Assembly: GCA_016803235.1 (NCBI GenBank)
Contig: JADCLI010000018.1
Span: 38,287 to 102,286, forward strand
Source: Pimelobacter simplex
GTDB lineage: Bacteria > Actinomycetota > Actinomycetes > Propionibacteriales > Nocardioidaceae
Length of the DNA: 64,000 bases
Reading direction: 5' to 3'
Shown piece after piece: positions 16,974 to 25,937 of this stretch. The position numbers were made by a program, and so were the translations under genes. The notes under the pieces are model-generated. The model was not told where the DNA came from. It made no database searches and was given only the letters and a program-made list of their open reading frames with translations. Position 1 is the stretch's first letter. Each line of letters opens with the position of its first letter.

Positions 16974-18509
16974 ATGCCTCAGCACAACCGGCGGTTCCGT
17001 ACCGCCGTTCTCACGGTCGCGACCGGCCTCACCCTGGCCGGCCTCTCCGTGACCGGGTCCGGCGCCAGCGCCGCTCCCGCGGCCGGCGACGAGCCCCCGT
17101 CGACCCCGGTGCCGATCAGCACCGCCGACGGATCCGTGTCGGCGTACCTCCTCAACGCGAAGCGGGCCAACCCGGGCCAGACCCGCCTGCTCGAGCGCGC
17201 GGTCGCCAGGGCGGGCGGCGTCGTCGTCCAGACCTGGCCGCAGATCGGGGTGGTCGTCGCCCACAGCGACAGGGCCTCCTTCCGCACGGACGTCAGGGCG
17301 TTCGCCGGCAACGCGCTCGAGTCGGTCGGCGCGACCCGCAGCGTGCCGGTGTCCGAGGGCACCCCGGCCGGCGTCCAGTCGCCGTGGGGGCCGGGCAAGG
17401 GTCAGGTCCGCAAGGCCCAGCAGTCGCCGCAGCGTGACGACACCGAGAGCACCACCACCGCCGCCGACCCGCGCGAGGCGGAGCAGTGGGACATGCAGGT
17501 GATCAAGGCCGACCAGGCGCACGCGATCACCGACGGCTCCCGTGACGTCGTCGTGGGTGTGCTCGACTCCGGCATCGACCCCGACCACCCGGACCTCGCC
17601 GCCAACATCGACGTCGCCGACTCGGTCAACTGCTCCGACGCCGGCCGCCCGGACACCTCCGCGACCGGCTGGTACCCGACCACCAGCGACCACGGCACCC
17701 ACGTCGCGGGCACCATCGGCGCCGCACGCAACGGCACCGGCATCGTCGGCGTCGCGCCCGGCGTGCGGATGGCGGCGGTCAAGGTCGTCAACGACGACGG
17801 GTTCATCTACCCGGAGTACGCCGTGTGCGGCTTCGTCTGGGCCGGCATGCACGGCATGGACGTGACCAACAACAGCTACTACGTCGACCCGTTCGAGTTC
17901 TACTGTGAGGACCAGCCCGACCAGTACGCCGCCAAGGAGGCCGTGCGCCGTGCGGTCGCCTGGTCGACCGACCAGGGCGTCGTCCACGCCGCGGCCGCGG
18001 GCAACTCGGCGCACGACCTGGCCGACAAGTCGTCCTTCCTCGACGAGGGCAGCCCCGACGACGGCACCCCGGTGACCCGCACGCTCAACAGCGGATGCCA
18101 GGACATCCCGACCGAGCTCGACGGCGTCGTCACCGTCTCGGCCAGCCACCGCGACGACATCGTGTCGTACTTCTCGAACCGTGGCCTGGGCATCATCGAC
18201 GTCGCCGCCCCGGGGCGGCGCATCCTGTCGACCGTCGTCGCCGACAACGGCTACGGTCTGAAGTCCGGTACGTCGATGGCCTCGCCGCACGTCGCCGGCG
18301 TCCTCGCCCTGATGAAGTCGGCCCACCCCGACCTCACGCCGGCCCAGATGATCGCCAAGCTGCGCGCCGACGCCGACGACCACGCCTGCACGGTCCAGGA
18401 GACGCCGCCGCTGCCGACGATCCCGTTCGGTGCGCCGTGCGTCGGCACCGACGCCGACAACAGCTACTACGGTGAGGGCATGGTCGACGCCCTCGACGCC
18501 GTCAGCTGA
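16974..18509 (+). CDS. Secreted subtilisin-like serine protease (S8)
   Basis: Exported protease of 511 residues. A signal peptide spans about residues 1-34 (hydrophobic VLTVATGLTLAGLSVTGSGA, then SAAPA). An I9-like propeptide follows to about residue 115. The catalytic domain has a complete triad: Asp in GVLDSGIDPDHPDL, His in DHGTHVAGTIG, Ser in GTSMASPHVAG, plus the oxyanion Asn in AAAGNSA. The start ATG has a GGAAAGG ribosome binding site. It is a single-gene unit ending at a strong hairpin. It is distinct from the ESX mycosin at 59748, which lacks the Ser. Confidence 0.9.
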   Translation: MPQHNRRFRTAVLTVATGLTLAGLSVTGSGASAAPAAGDEPPSTPVPISTADGSVSAYLLNAKRANPGQTRLLERAVARAGGVVVQTWPQIGVVVAHSDRASFRTDVRAFAGNALESVGATRSVPVSEGTPAGVQSPWGPGKGQVRKAQQSPQRDDTESTTTAADPREAEQWDMQVIKADQAHAITDGSRDVVVGVLDSGIDPDHPDLAANIDVADSVNCSDAGRPDTSATGWYPTTSDHGTHVAGTIGAARNGTGIVGVAPGVRMAAVKVVNDDGFIYPEYAVCGFVWAGMHGMDVTNNSYYVDPFEFYCEDQPDQYAAKEAVRRAVAWSTDQGVVHAAAAGNSAHDLADKSSFLDEGSPDDGTPVTRTLNSGCQDIPTELDGVVTVSASHRDDIVSYFSNRGLGIIDVAAPGRRILSTVVADNGYGLKSGTSMASPHVAGVLALMKSAHPDLTPAQMIAKLRADADDHACTVQETPPLPTIPFGAPCVGTDADNSYYGEGMVDALDAVS

Positions 18510-18518
18510 TCCCCGCCT

Positions 18519-18552
18519 CCGCTGGAGCTGGGCTCAGTCCCAGCTCCAGCGG
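18519..18552. terminator. Bidirectional terminator hairpin
   Basis: A 14-bp perfect stem (CCGCTGGAGCTGGG with CCCAGCTCCAGCGG) and a 6-nt loop between the convergent protease and XRE genes. The stop codon of the XRE gene lies in the loop and its last codons form one arm. Confidence 0.8.
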
Positions 18553-19397
18553 ATGCCGAGCGTCCCGGGGCCGAACGACGTGACCGTGCGGCTCACGCTG
18601 GTCCCGAAGGTCTCCAGCTCGACGACCTCCTCACGGCCGTCGACGATCGTGTAGTACTCGCAGTGCGTCGGCATGTCGTCGGGGTCGAAGCGGATCCACA
18701 GGCTGATCGATCGCATCTTGCGCACGGCCCAGTAGAAGTAGCTGTTGTCCTCGGGATCGGGCGTGCGGTAGACGACCTCCTGCTCGAGCAGGGTGGTCTC
18801 GCCGGGGCTCAGCGGCCGGTCCAGGACCATCTCGCCGACGACGATGCCGCGCTCCTCGTCGTGGACGATCTCGCCCAGCTGGAACCCGCCGAGCGAGGTC
18901 ACGCCGGGCGTCAGTGCGCCGGGGCGCACCCGCAGGATGAAGGCCCGACGGTCGGCGTTCACGTGGACCGACTCGACGACGACGATGTAGGTCATCCGGA
19001 CCGGTGAGCGGTCCGGGCCGATCACGTACTTCAGCGTCACCTCCCGGTCGACAAGCCGGTCGGAGGGGGAGAGGAAGCCGAGCTCGCCGAGGAGCACCTG
19101 GATCCGGTCGGCGTCGTCGCTCAGGTCGGAGAGCAGGTCGGGTGCGACCCGGCGCCGGCGTCCCTCGATCAGCGCCTCCAGGGCGCCCGGCTCCAGGCCC
19201 AGGATCTCCTCCACCTGGGTGAGCGCGTGCAGCGAGCGCTCCTGCTCGGGCTCGCGCCGCCCGGAGCGCCAGTAGCTCAGGGTCGCCAGGCTGACGCGGG
19301 CACCGCGCGCGCTGAGCACGCGGTGCAGCGCACTCAAGCTCATCGCCCGGTCCAAGAGCGCCTGGTCGAAGGCCAGGGAGAACGGGCCCCTCCGCAT
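18534..19397 (-). CDS. XRE-like helix-turn-helix protein with large C-terminal beta-rich domain
   Basis: Protein of 287 residues. The N-terminus has a Cro/C1-like HTH (about residues 15-75, LSALHRVLSARGARVSLATLSYWRSGRREP). A domain of about 200 residues follows that I do not recognise; it has acidic, beta-strand-like stretches (RMTYIVVVESVHVNADRRAFILRV, NSYFYWAVRKMRSISLWIRF). It is divergent from the small alarmone synthetase with 66 bp between starts, suggesting shared control. The ligand and target genes are unknown. Confidence 0.65.
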   Translation of the reverse strand: MRRGPFSLAFDQALLDRAMSLSALHRVLSARGARVSLATLSYWRSGRREPEQERSLHALTQVEEILGLEPGALEALIEGRRRRVAPDLLSDLSDDADRIQVLLGELGFLSPSDRLVDREVTLKYVIGPDRSPVRMTYIVVVESVHVNADRRAFILRVRPGALTPGVTSLGGFQLGEIVHDEERGIVVGEMVLDRPLSPGETTLLEQEVVYRTPDPEDNSYFYWAVRKMRSISLWIRFDPDDMPTHCEYYTIVDGREEVVELETFGTSVSRTVTSFGPGTLGIRWSWD

Positions 19398-19463
19398 GGG
19401 TGGACCCTAACGAATGACTCGAGCAGCGCGGGAGCCCTCCCGGGCGTGCGGCACACTCGACGC

Positions 19464-20093
19464 GTGAGCGTCATCGTCCCCGAGGAGCAGTCGGCCTTCC
19501 TGCGCGAACTGCGCCTGTTCCACCTGAACTACAAGTTCGGCCTCGACGAGATCCTGACCAAGATCAACATCCTGCGCGAGGAGCTGGCCTTCCGTGAGGG
19601 GGCCAACCCGATCGAGCACGTCAACTCGCGGATCAAGACCATCGACAGCCTGCGCGCGAAGGCCGAGCGGATCGGCTGCCCGCTCGAGCTCGATGCGATC
19701 GGCAAGCAGATCCGCGACATCGCCGGCGTCCGGATCGTGTGCAGCTTCATCGGCGACATCTACCGCGTGCTCGAGATGCTCACCTCGCAGCCCGACGTCA
19801 CCGTCCGCGAGGTCAAGGACTACGTCGCACTGCCCAAGCCCAACGGCTACCGCAGCGTGCACGCGATCGTCGAGATCCCCGTCTTCCTGTCCGACACGAC
19901 GCGCGCCGTGCCGATCGAGATCCAGATCCGCACGGTGGCGATGGACTTCTGGGCCAGCGTCGAGCACAAGATCTACTACAAGTACGCCAAGCACGTCCCG
20001 GCCGAGCTCCTCGAGGAGCTCTCCGCCGCCGCGCGGGTGGCCCACGAGCTCGACACCCGGATGGGAGAGCTGCACCGCATCGTGCACGGGTGA
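19464..20093 (+). CDS. Small alarmone synthetase (RelA/SpoT nucleotidyltransferase domain only)
   Basis: Cytoplasmic (p)ppGpp synthetase of 209 residues, the size of RelQ/RelP-type enzymes, with no HD hydrolase, TGS or ACT domain. It transfers pyrophosphate from ATP to GDP/GTP. Motifs include RIKTIDSLRAKAER, IRDIAGVRIVCSFIGDIYRV, PKPNGYRSVHAIVEI and PIEIQIRTVAMDFWASVEHKIYYK. The start is GTG at 19464, 66 bp from the divergent XRE gene. It probably acts under stress alongside a bifunctional Rel enzyme elsewhere. Confidence 0.88.
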   Translation: MSVIVPEEQSAFLRELRLFHLNYKFGLDEILTKINILREELAFREGANPIEHVNSRIKTIDSLRAKAERIGCPLELDAIGKQIRDIAGVRIVCSFIGDIYRVLEMLTSQPDVTVREVKDYVALPKPNGYRSVHAIVEIPVFLSDTTRAVPIEIQIRTVAMDFWASVEHKIYYKYAKHVPAELLEELSAAARVAHELDTRMGELHRIVHG

Positions 20094-20130
20094 CGTCCGG
20101 CTGGAAGACGTCGCACGAAGCCCGGAGCGG

Positions 20131-21429
20131 TCATCCCAGTGTCGCCGGCTCCGCCAGGTTCGTGTGGACGGTGAGCCAGTCGTCGGGTGTCTCGCGACGA
20201 AGCACCTCGCGAGCCTTCCCGTCCTCCACGAAGACGACCGGCGGGCGGCCGAGCAGGTTGTAGGCACTGGCCATCGAGTACCCGTACGCTCCGGTCACCG
20301 GAACGGCGAGCACGTCCCCGACCTGGATGTCGCGTGGCACAGCAGCATCGGGGATCAGGACGTCGCCGCTCTCGCAGTGCTTCCCCACCAGTCGGACCGA
20401 ACGGTCCCTCGGGACACCGGGACTGCGCGGCAGGAAGGCTTCGTACGACGCTCCGTAGAGTGCAGGGCGCAGGTTGTCCGCGAAGCCCCCGTCGACGGCT
20501 GCGTAGGTGCGGACACCGGGCACCTCCTTGAGCGTCCCGACGGTGTAGAGCGTCAGGCCGGCCTGGGCGGCCACCAGCCGTCCGGGCTCGACCTCGATCG
20601 GACGGTGCCATCCTGCCTCCGCTGCCGCCGCGCGCAGCAGCGCGGCCCATGCGTCGACGGAGGGGCCGGCGGGCATGCTGGCCGTGTAGGGGACCCCCAC
20701 GCCGCCGCCGAGCGAGAGTGTCTCGGCGTCGTGCTGGACCGCGAACCCTGCGGTGAGCGCTGCTCCCTGCCGCAGTGCCTCCACGTCGAAGATCTGGGAG
20801 CCGAGGTGCGCGTGCACGCCGAGCCAGCGCATCGCTGATGACCGGATCGCGCGGCGGACGGCCGCTGCAGCCTCGCCCGAACGGATCGAGAACCCGAACT
20901 TCGAGTCTTCCTCCGCCGTTCGGATCGCGCTCGTCGCGCCCGCGCTGACGCCCGGGGTGACCCTGATCATGACGGCCGGGACAGCGTGGCCCGATGCTGC
21001 CAGGAGCTCGATGCGGTCGAGCTCGTCGTGCGAGTCGACCACGATCGCCCGCACGCCGAGGTCCATGGCCCGGGCGAGCTCGGCCTGCGACTTGTTGTTC
21101 CCGTGGAGCACGATGCGGTCCGCTGCGATCCCGCTCCTGAGGGCAACGGCGAGCTCGCCTGCGCTGGCGACATCGATCCCGATCCCCTCGGAGGCGACCA
21201 CGGACACCATGGCGGGACAGGTGAACGCCTTGGACGCGTACGAGACGTGTTCGGCGCCGAAGGCCTGCGCCAGCTCCCGGCACCGCTCCTTGACGTGCGC
21301 GACGTCGTAGACGAACAGGGGGGTTCCGTACTGGTCCGCGAGGTCGAGGAGGGGAACGCCTCCGACGGTCATTCCGCGGTCGGACGCGTGGGCGGTGCTG
21401 GGGAGCAGACGTGGGGGGATGGCGAGCAT
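20131..21429 (-). CDS. Fold-III PLP amino acid decarboxylase, diaminopimelate decarboxylase-like
   Basis: Decarboxylase of 432 residues with the full LysA-type active site: PLP-lysine in YASKAFTCPAM, phosphate-side HAHLGSQI and EPGRLVAAQAG, and substrate/dimer motifs CESGDVL and GAYGYSMASAYN. LysA removes the carboxylate from the D-centre of meso-diaminopimelate; related enzymes decarboxylate D-ornithine or D-lysine. Here it sits in a transport/degradation cluster with a D-aminoacylase, so catabolism of a D-configured substrate is more likely than housekeeping lysine synthesis. ATG at 21429 has GGAGA about 9 nt upstream. It is divergent from the ABC transporter operon. Confidence 0.85.
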   Translation of the reverse strand: MLAIPPRLLPSTAHASDRGMTVGGVPLLDLADQYGTPLFVYDVAHVKERCRELAQAFGAEHVSYASKAFTCPAMVSVVASEGIGIDVASAGELAVALRSGIAADRIVLHGNNKSQAELARAMDLGVRAIVVDSHDELDRIELLAASGHAVPAVMIRVTPGVSAGATSAIRTAEEDSKFGFSIRSGEAAAAVRRAIRSSAMRWLGVHAHLGSQIFDVEALRQGAALTAGFAVQHDAETLSLGGGVGVPYTASMPAGPSVDAWAALLRAAAAEAGWHRPIEVEPGRLVAAQAGLTLYTVGTLKEVPGVRTYAAVDGGFADNLRPALYGASYEAFLPRSPGVPRDRSVRLVGKHCESGDVLIPDAAVPRDIQVGDVLAVPVTGAYGYSMASAYNLLGRPPVVFVEDGKAREVLRRETPDDWLTVHTNLAEPATLG

Positions 21430-21666
21430 GGCCAGATTCTCCGACGAACGGTGACGCGGTGGTCGGGTGCTGACGCTGACAGTTTTCGACGCTGACCCCC
21501 GGCAAGGCAGGCGGTGCCCCCGGGGTGCCGGCGCCGAGTGTGAATCACCTCGATGCTCACCATCGAATCCGTTGGTGCGCATGGACGGCGCTCGTGGCTG
21601 CTGCGACGCTGCAGCGAATCACATCCGCCGCCGGAGAGTCCGCCGGCCGAGACTCCGGAGGCCGCC
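21430..21666. promoter_or_regulatory. Divergent promoter region of the D-amino-acid cluster
   Basis: A 237-bp gap between the decarboxylase and binding-protein genes. It must hold both promoters. Two direct copies of GACGCTGAC near 21475-21500 are candidate regulator sites. No gene or stable RNA is apparent. Confidence 0.4.
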
Positions 21667-22575
21667 ATGGCACGCTCGATCAGCACGCGACGCATCAGCA
21701 GGGGCATCGTTTCGATGGTCGTGCTCACGACCCTGGCCACCACGGCGGCCTGCGGCCGCTCCACCGGCTCCGCCTCGCCCGATCCGGTCGACACCTCGTC
21801 CAACGGCGGCAAGTCCGCCAGGGACCTGCTGCCTGCGGACCTCAAGAAGAGCGGCGTGCTCAAGGTCGCGACGGCGGAGGGCTACCCGCCGATGGAGATG
21901 TACGCGGAGGGGAGCAGCACGGAGCTCATCGGCGTCGACCCGGAGCTGGGCGAGCTCATCGCCGAACAGCTGGGCCTGGAGTTCGAGATCACCAACGCCG
22001 CCTTCCCCGGCCTGATCCCGGGCCTGCAGTCCAACCAGTGGGACCTCGCGATGTCGTCGATGAGCGACACGGAGGAGCGGCGCCAGGCTGTCAACTTCGT
22101 CGACTACTTCAACGCCGGTGGCGCGATCATGGTCAACAAGGGCAACCCCGACGGCATCGAGGACATCGCCGATCTGTGCGGCAAGAAGATCGTGGGGGCG
22201 AAGGGTTCCTCGAACCTCGCGATCCTGACCGACTACAACGACAGCAAGTGCACGGACAAGATGTCGATCTCCGAGTCCGAGGACGCTCCGACCGGTCTTC
22301 TCCAGCTGGACACCGGCCGGTCGGTCGCGACCATGGTCGACTACCCGGTCGCCGTCTTGTTGGCCGAGGAGTCCGGAAAGTACGACGTCCTCGAGGGCCA
22401 GTACGGCGCGGGCCCGTGGGGAATCGCCATCGACAAGAAGGACACCGCCCTCACCCAGGCGGTCCAGGCGGCGCTGACGGAGCTCATCAGCAACGGCAAG
22501 TACCGGGAGCTGCTCGAGAAGTACGGCGTCGCCGGCTCCGCTGTGGAGACCGCGAAGATCAACGCGGGGAGCTGA
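21667..22575 (+). CDS. Polar amino acid ABC transporter substrate-binding lipoprotein
   Basis: Extracytoplasmic solute-binding protein of 302 residues, family 3 (amino acids). The N-terminus is a lipoprotein signal with Cys in TLATTAACGRS, so it is membrane-anchored outside the cell. The mature part has GVLKVATAEGYPPMEM, LIGVDPELGELIAEQLGLEFE and NQWDLAMSSMSDTEERRQAVNFVDYF, typical of the amino-acid-binding family. ATG at 21667 has GGAGG at 6-nt spacing. It is the first gene of a five-gene operon with permease, ATPase, D-aminoacylase and hydrolase. Confidence 0.9.
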   Translation: MARSISTRRISRGIVSMVVLTTLATTAACGRSTGSASPDPVDTSSNGGKSARDLLPADLKKSGVLKVATAEGYPPMEMYAEGSSTELIGVDPELGELIAEQLGLEFEITNAAFPGLIPGLQSNQWDLAMSSMSDTEERRQAVNFVDYFNAGGAIMVNKGNPDGIEDIADLCGKKIVGAKGSSNLAILTDYNDSKCTDKMSISESEDAPTGLLQLDTGRSVATMVDYPVAVLLAEESGKYDVLEGQYGAGPWGIAIDKKDTALTQAVQAALTELISNGKYRELLEKYGVAGSAVETAKINAGS

Positions 22576-22580
22576 CCGAC

Positions 22581-23537
22581 GTGACATCCGCGCACACCGC
22601 GGAGCAGCGCGACTCCGCGTTGCCCGAGGAGCCTCCCGTCCTCCCACTCGATCCCCACCGGCCGCTGGCGGTCGGACGCATCCTGGGCACGCTCTCCGCG
22701 ATCCTGGTCGCCGGATGGCTGGCGTATGCCGTCATCGTGAACCCCAACATCCACTGGGACGTGATCGTCGACCACCAGTTCGACGACCGGGTCCTCCACG
22801 GGCTGTGGGTGACGATCGAGCTGACCGTCCTCTCGATGGCGATCGGAGTGCCGATCGGCGTCGGCGTAGCGGTGATGCAGATGTCGGCGAACCCGCTCCT
22901 GCGGTCGCTGGCTGGGGCCTACACGTGGTTCTTCCGCGGCACTCCCGTCCTCGTCCAGCTGCTCTTCTGGTTCAACCTGGGGCTGCTGTTCCCTCGCCTC
23001 GAGCTCGGGGTCCCGTTCGGCGGACCGAAGCTCTTCAGCGTCGAGGCATCCGCGGTCATCACGCCCTTCGTCGCAGGGCTGCTGGGCCTGGCGATCAACG
23101 AAGGCGCCTACATGGCGCAGATCGTCCGCGCCGGCATCATGTCGGTCGACCACGGCCAGCGTGAGGCGGCCGAATCCCTGGGAATGTCGCGCAGGAAGGT
23201 CCTCACGCGGATCATCCTCCCGCAAGCCATGCGGATCATCATCCCGCCGACAGGCAACCAGTTCATCTCGATGCTGAAGACCACCTCGCTGGTCTCCGTC
23301 ATCGCGGGCGCCGACCTGCTCACCACCGTGAGCCGCATCTACCTGGGCAACTTCGAGGTCATCTCGATGCTGGTCGTCGCCTCCATCTGGTACCTCCTGC
23401 TCACGACGATCGCCTCCGTGGGGCAGCACTACATCGAGCGGCACTACTCACGGGGAGTGCACAGTCCACAACGACTGTCGCGCCGCGTCCGACACAACCT
23501 GACCGGCAATCCGGCGATGGGAGCCCACGATGCCTGA
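22581..23537 (+). CDS. Polar amino acid ABC transporter permease
   Basis: Inner-membrane permease of 318 residues of the His/Glu/Gln transporter family with about 5-6 helices. The cytoplasmic EAA loop reads [26 protein letters not shown] in outline, and the start of the core is [20 protein letters not shown]. The start is GTG at 22581 with GGGGAG about 9 nt upstream, just after the binding-protein stop. It overlaps the ATPase gene by 8 bp. A single permease gene implies a homodimeric membrane pore. Confidence 0.9.
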   Translation: MTSAHTAEQRDSALPEEPPVLPLDPHRPLAVGRILGTLSAILVAGWLAYAVIVNPNIHWDVIVDHQFDDRVLHGLWVTIELTVLSMAIGVPIGVGVAVMQMSANPLLRSLAGAYTWFFRGTPVLVQLLFWFNLGLLFPRLELGVPFGGPKLFSVEASAVITPFVAGLLGLAINEGAYMAQIVRAGIMSVDHGQREAAESLGMSRRKVLTRIILPQAMRIIIPPTGNQFISMLKTTSLVSVIAGADLLTTVSRIYLGNFEVISMLVVASIWYLLLTTIASVGQHYIERHYSRGVHSPQRLSRRVRHNLTGNPAMGAHDA

Positions 23538-24306
23538 CCACCTCGTCCCGATGGTCGAAGCACGATCCGTCCGGAAGGCGTTCGGGCCTGTCGACGTCCT
23601 GCGTGGCGTCAACCTGTCCGTCGGCCGAGGTGAGGTCGTGTGCATCATCGGTCCGTCCGGGAGTGGCAAGACGACGCTGCTGCGGTGTCTGAACCGACTC
23701 GAGTCCATCGACTCCGGCCGAGTGCTCGTCGACGGACAGCTCGTGGGCTACCGCGAGGGCAGCAAGGGCCGCCTCGTCGAGAGCACGTACGACGAGCTGC
23801 GCCGTCAACGCCAGGCGATCGGCATGGTGTTCCAGCGCTTCCACCTCTTCCCGCACCGCACCGCCATCGAGAACGTGATGGAGGGGCCCAAGGTCGTGCT
23901 GGGCACCCCTGACAAGGAAGCACGAGCCCGCGGTTCGGAGTTGTTGGCCAAGGTGGGCCTGTCCGGGCGCGAGAACGCCTATCCGTCGCAGCTGTCGGGC
24001 GGTCAGCAACAGCGCGTCGCGATCGCGCGCGCCCTAGCGATGGATCCCAAGCTGATGCTGTTCGACGAGCCGACCAGCGCGCTCGATCCCGAGCTGGTCG
24101 GCGAGGTCCTCGGCGTGATGCGGGACTTGGCGTTGTCCGGCATGACCATGGTCGTCGTCACCCACGAGATGGACTTCGCCCGGGAGGTCGCGGACCGCGT
24201 CGTCTTCATGGACGGGGGCGTGATCGTGGAGGAGGGCTCCCCGTCGGACATCCTCAACGACCCCCAGCACCCCCGCACCCGGTCGTTCCTGTCGCGCGTC
24301 GCATGA
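23530..24306 (+). CDS. Polar amino acid ABC transporter ATP-binding protein
   Basis: ABC ATPase of 258 residues with Walker [10 protein letters not shown], signature LSGGQQQR, Walker B LMLFDEP and switch His in VVTHEM. It is close in pattern to GlnQ/HisP-type ATPases. It powers the permease just upstream and overlaps the next gene (D-aminoacylase) by 4 bp, so transport and hydrolysis are translationally coupled. Confidence 0.93.
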   Translation: MPDHLVPMVEARSVRKAFGPVDVLRGVNLSVGRGEVVCIIGPSGSGKTTLLRCLNRLESIDSGRVLVDGQLVGYREGSKGRLVESTYDELRRQRQAIGMVFQRFHLFPHRTAIENVMEGPKVVLGTPDKEARARGSELLAKVGLSGRENAYPSQLSGGQQQRVAIARALAMDPKLMLFDEPTSALDPELVGEVLGVMRDLALSGMTMVVVTHEMDFAREVADRVVFMDGGVIVEEGSPSDILNDPQHPRTRSFLSRVA

Positions 24307-25937
24307 AGGCAAGCTCCTCCATCCTCATCCGCGGTGCGGAGGTCTACGACGGCAGCGGTGCCGAGCCCAGCCGGCTCGACGTCCTCGTCGTCGACGGTCG
24401 GATCCGCCTGGTGAGCGACCGCACGGCCGTGCCTTCCGGCGTGCCGACGCTCGACGGCGCCGGGCTCGCGCTGGCCCCCGGCTTCATCGACGTGCACACC
24501 CACTCCGACGCGCTCGCCCTGATGCCCGACGCGGATCCCGAGCTGTCGCTGGCACCCGTGCGCCAAGGGGTCACGGTCGAGATCGCGGGCAACTGCGGAA
24601 GCTCCCTGTTCCCGCCCGCGCAGCCCGGCACCGACGCGGTGGCGATGGAGTCGTTCATCCGGACGCTCTTCGGGGACGACGCCCACAGCGTCGAGGGCGC
24701 CGAGGACTTCGAACGCCTCCAGATGGGAGTCGACCGCAAGACCAACATCGTCAGCCTCGTCGGACACTCCACGCTCCGCGGTGCCGTCCTCGGCTTCGGC
24801 GACTGCCGTCCGACGCCGGCGCAGCTCGACCAGATGTGCTCCTTGCTCGGGGCCGCACTGCGCGCTGGCGCCGCGGGCCTGTCGTCCGGCCTCATCTACC
24901 CACCCGGAACCTTCGCCGACACCGACGAGCTCGTCGCCCTCGCACGGGTGGCGGCCGCGCATGGCCGCCCGTACGTGACCCACTTGCGTGACGAGATGAG
25001 CAACGTCGAGGCAGCCCTCGACGAGGCCATCGACGTCGCGCGGGCATCAGGGGTGGCGTTGCACGTCTCCCACCACAAGACAGCGGGCACCCAAGGGCAT
25101 GGGCGGACGGTCTCCACCCTCGCGACGATGGACGCGGCCCGGGCGTCGGGCGTCGACCTGACCTGCGACGTCTATCCCTACACGGCCAGCAGCACCCACC
25201 TGCACGCCATGTTCCCGCCCTGGGCGACGGCGGGGGGGATCCCCGCCCTCCTGGAGCGACTGAGATCGGGAGCAGAGGTGAGGGACGCCGTGCGCAGGTC
25301 CATCGCCGTGGGTGAGGAGGGCTGGGAGAACACCGTGGGCAATGGTGGTTGGGACCTCATCGAGGTCGCCACGGCGCCGGGGCGCAGCGAAGCGGAGGGC
25401 CGGTCGATCGCAGGGCTGGCGCAGGCAGCAGGAGTCGACCCGGTCGACTACGCCGCCGACCTGCTCCTCGCCGAGCAGGCCCAGGTCACCATCATCAGCC
25501 GGTCCATGGCCGAGGACGACGTACGGCGGGTGCTCAGTCATCCTGGGACCATGATCGGGTCGGACGGGGTTCCCCACAGCGGGCGACCGCACCCGCGCTG
25601 GGCGGGATCGTTCGCCCGCGTGCTCGGCAGGTACAGCCGCGACGCCGGCCTGCTCACCCTTGCGGATGCGGTGTCGCGGATGACCGCTCTGCCGGCGCGT
25701 CGGTTCGGACTGCGCGGGCGCGGTGTCATTGCCGAGGGTGCCCATGCCGATCTCGTCCTGTTCGACCCGGCAGAGGTCCTCGACCGCGCGACCTTCGCGA
25801 CGCCTCTCGACGCCCCTCGCGGCATCCACCACGTCTTCGTGAACGGACAAAGGGTGATCGCCGACGGCTCGCCGACCGGCGCCTCCCCGGGGCGCCCACT
25901 GCGGGTCCAGCACGAGCCCGTGGGAACGCCCGGATGA
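24303..25937 (+). CDS. N-acyl-D-amino-acid deacylase (D-aminoacylase)
   Basis: Amidohydrolase of 544 residues matching D-aminoacylase. The metal motif is DVHTHSD. Cys in EIAGNCGSS is the family metal-ligand Cys. [17 protein letters not shown] and THLRDEMSN follow, then HVSHHKTAG and the substrate Asp in [17 protein letters not shown]. It hydrolyses N-acyl-D-amino acids to D-amino acid and a carboxylate. No signal peptide, so it acts in the cytoplasm on imported substrate. Position between the ABC ATPase and the beta-lactamase-fold hydrolase, with 4-bp overlaps on both sides, indicates one pathway. Confidence 0.9.
   Translation: MKASSSILIRGAEVYDGSGAEPSRLDVLVVDGRIRLVSDRTAVPSGVPTLDGAGLALAPGFIDVHTHSDALALMPDADPELSLAPVRQGVTVEIAGNCGSSLFPPAQPGTDAVAMESFIRTLFGDDAHSVEGAEDFERLQMGVDRKTNIVSLVGHSTLRGAVLGFGDCRPTPAQLDQMCSLLGAALRAGAAGLSSGLIYPPGTFADTDELVALARVAAAHGRPYVTHLRDEMSNVEAALDEAIDVARASGVALHVSHHKTAGTQGHGRTVSTLATMDAARASGVDLTCDVYPYTASSTHLHAMFPPWATAGGIPALLERLRSGAEVRDAVRRSIAVGEEGWENTVGNGGWDLIEVATAPGRSEAEGRSIAGLAQAAGVDPVDYAADLLLAEQAQVTIISRSMAEDDVRRVLSHPGTMIGSDGVPHSGRPHPRWAGSFARVLGRYSRDAGLLTLADAVSRMTALPARRFGLRGRGVIAEGAHADLVLFDPAEVLDRATFATPLDAPRGIHHVFVNGQRVIADGSPTGASPGRPLRVQHEPVGTPG

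Noticed and set aside
16194-18383. 729-codon open frame antisense to the subtilase
   Set aside because: Low-complexity Val/Gly/Arg translation; the plus-strand protease has a full catalytic triad and signal peptide.
19464-20093. Phage-style toxSAS toxin-antitoxin operon
   Set aside because: The synthetase resembles RelQ-type enzymes and its HTH neighbour is divergent, not in an overlapping operon; kept only as a possibility in the findings.
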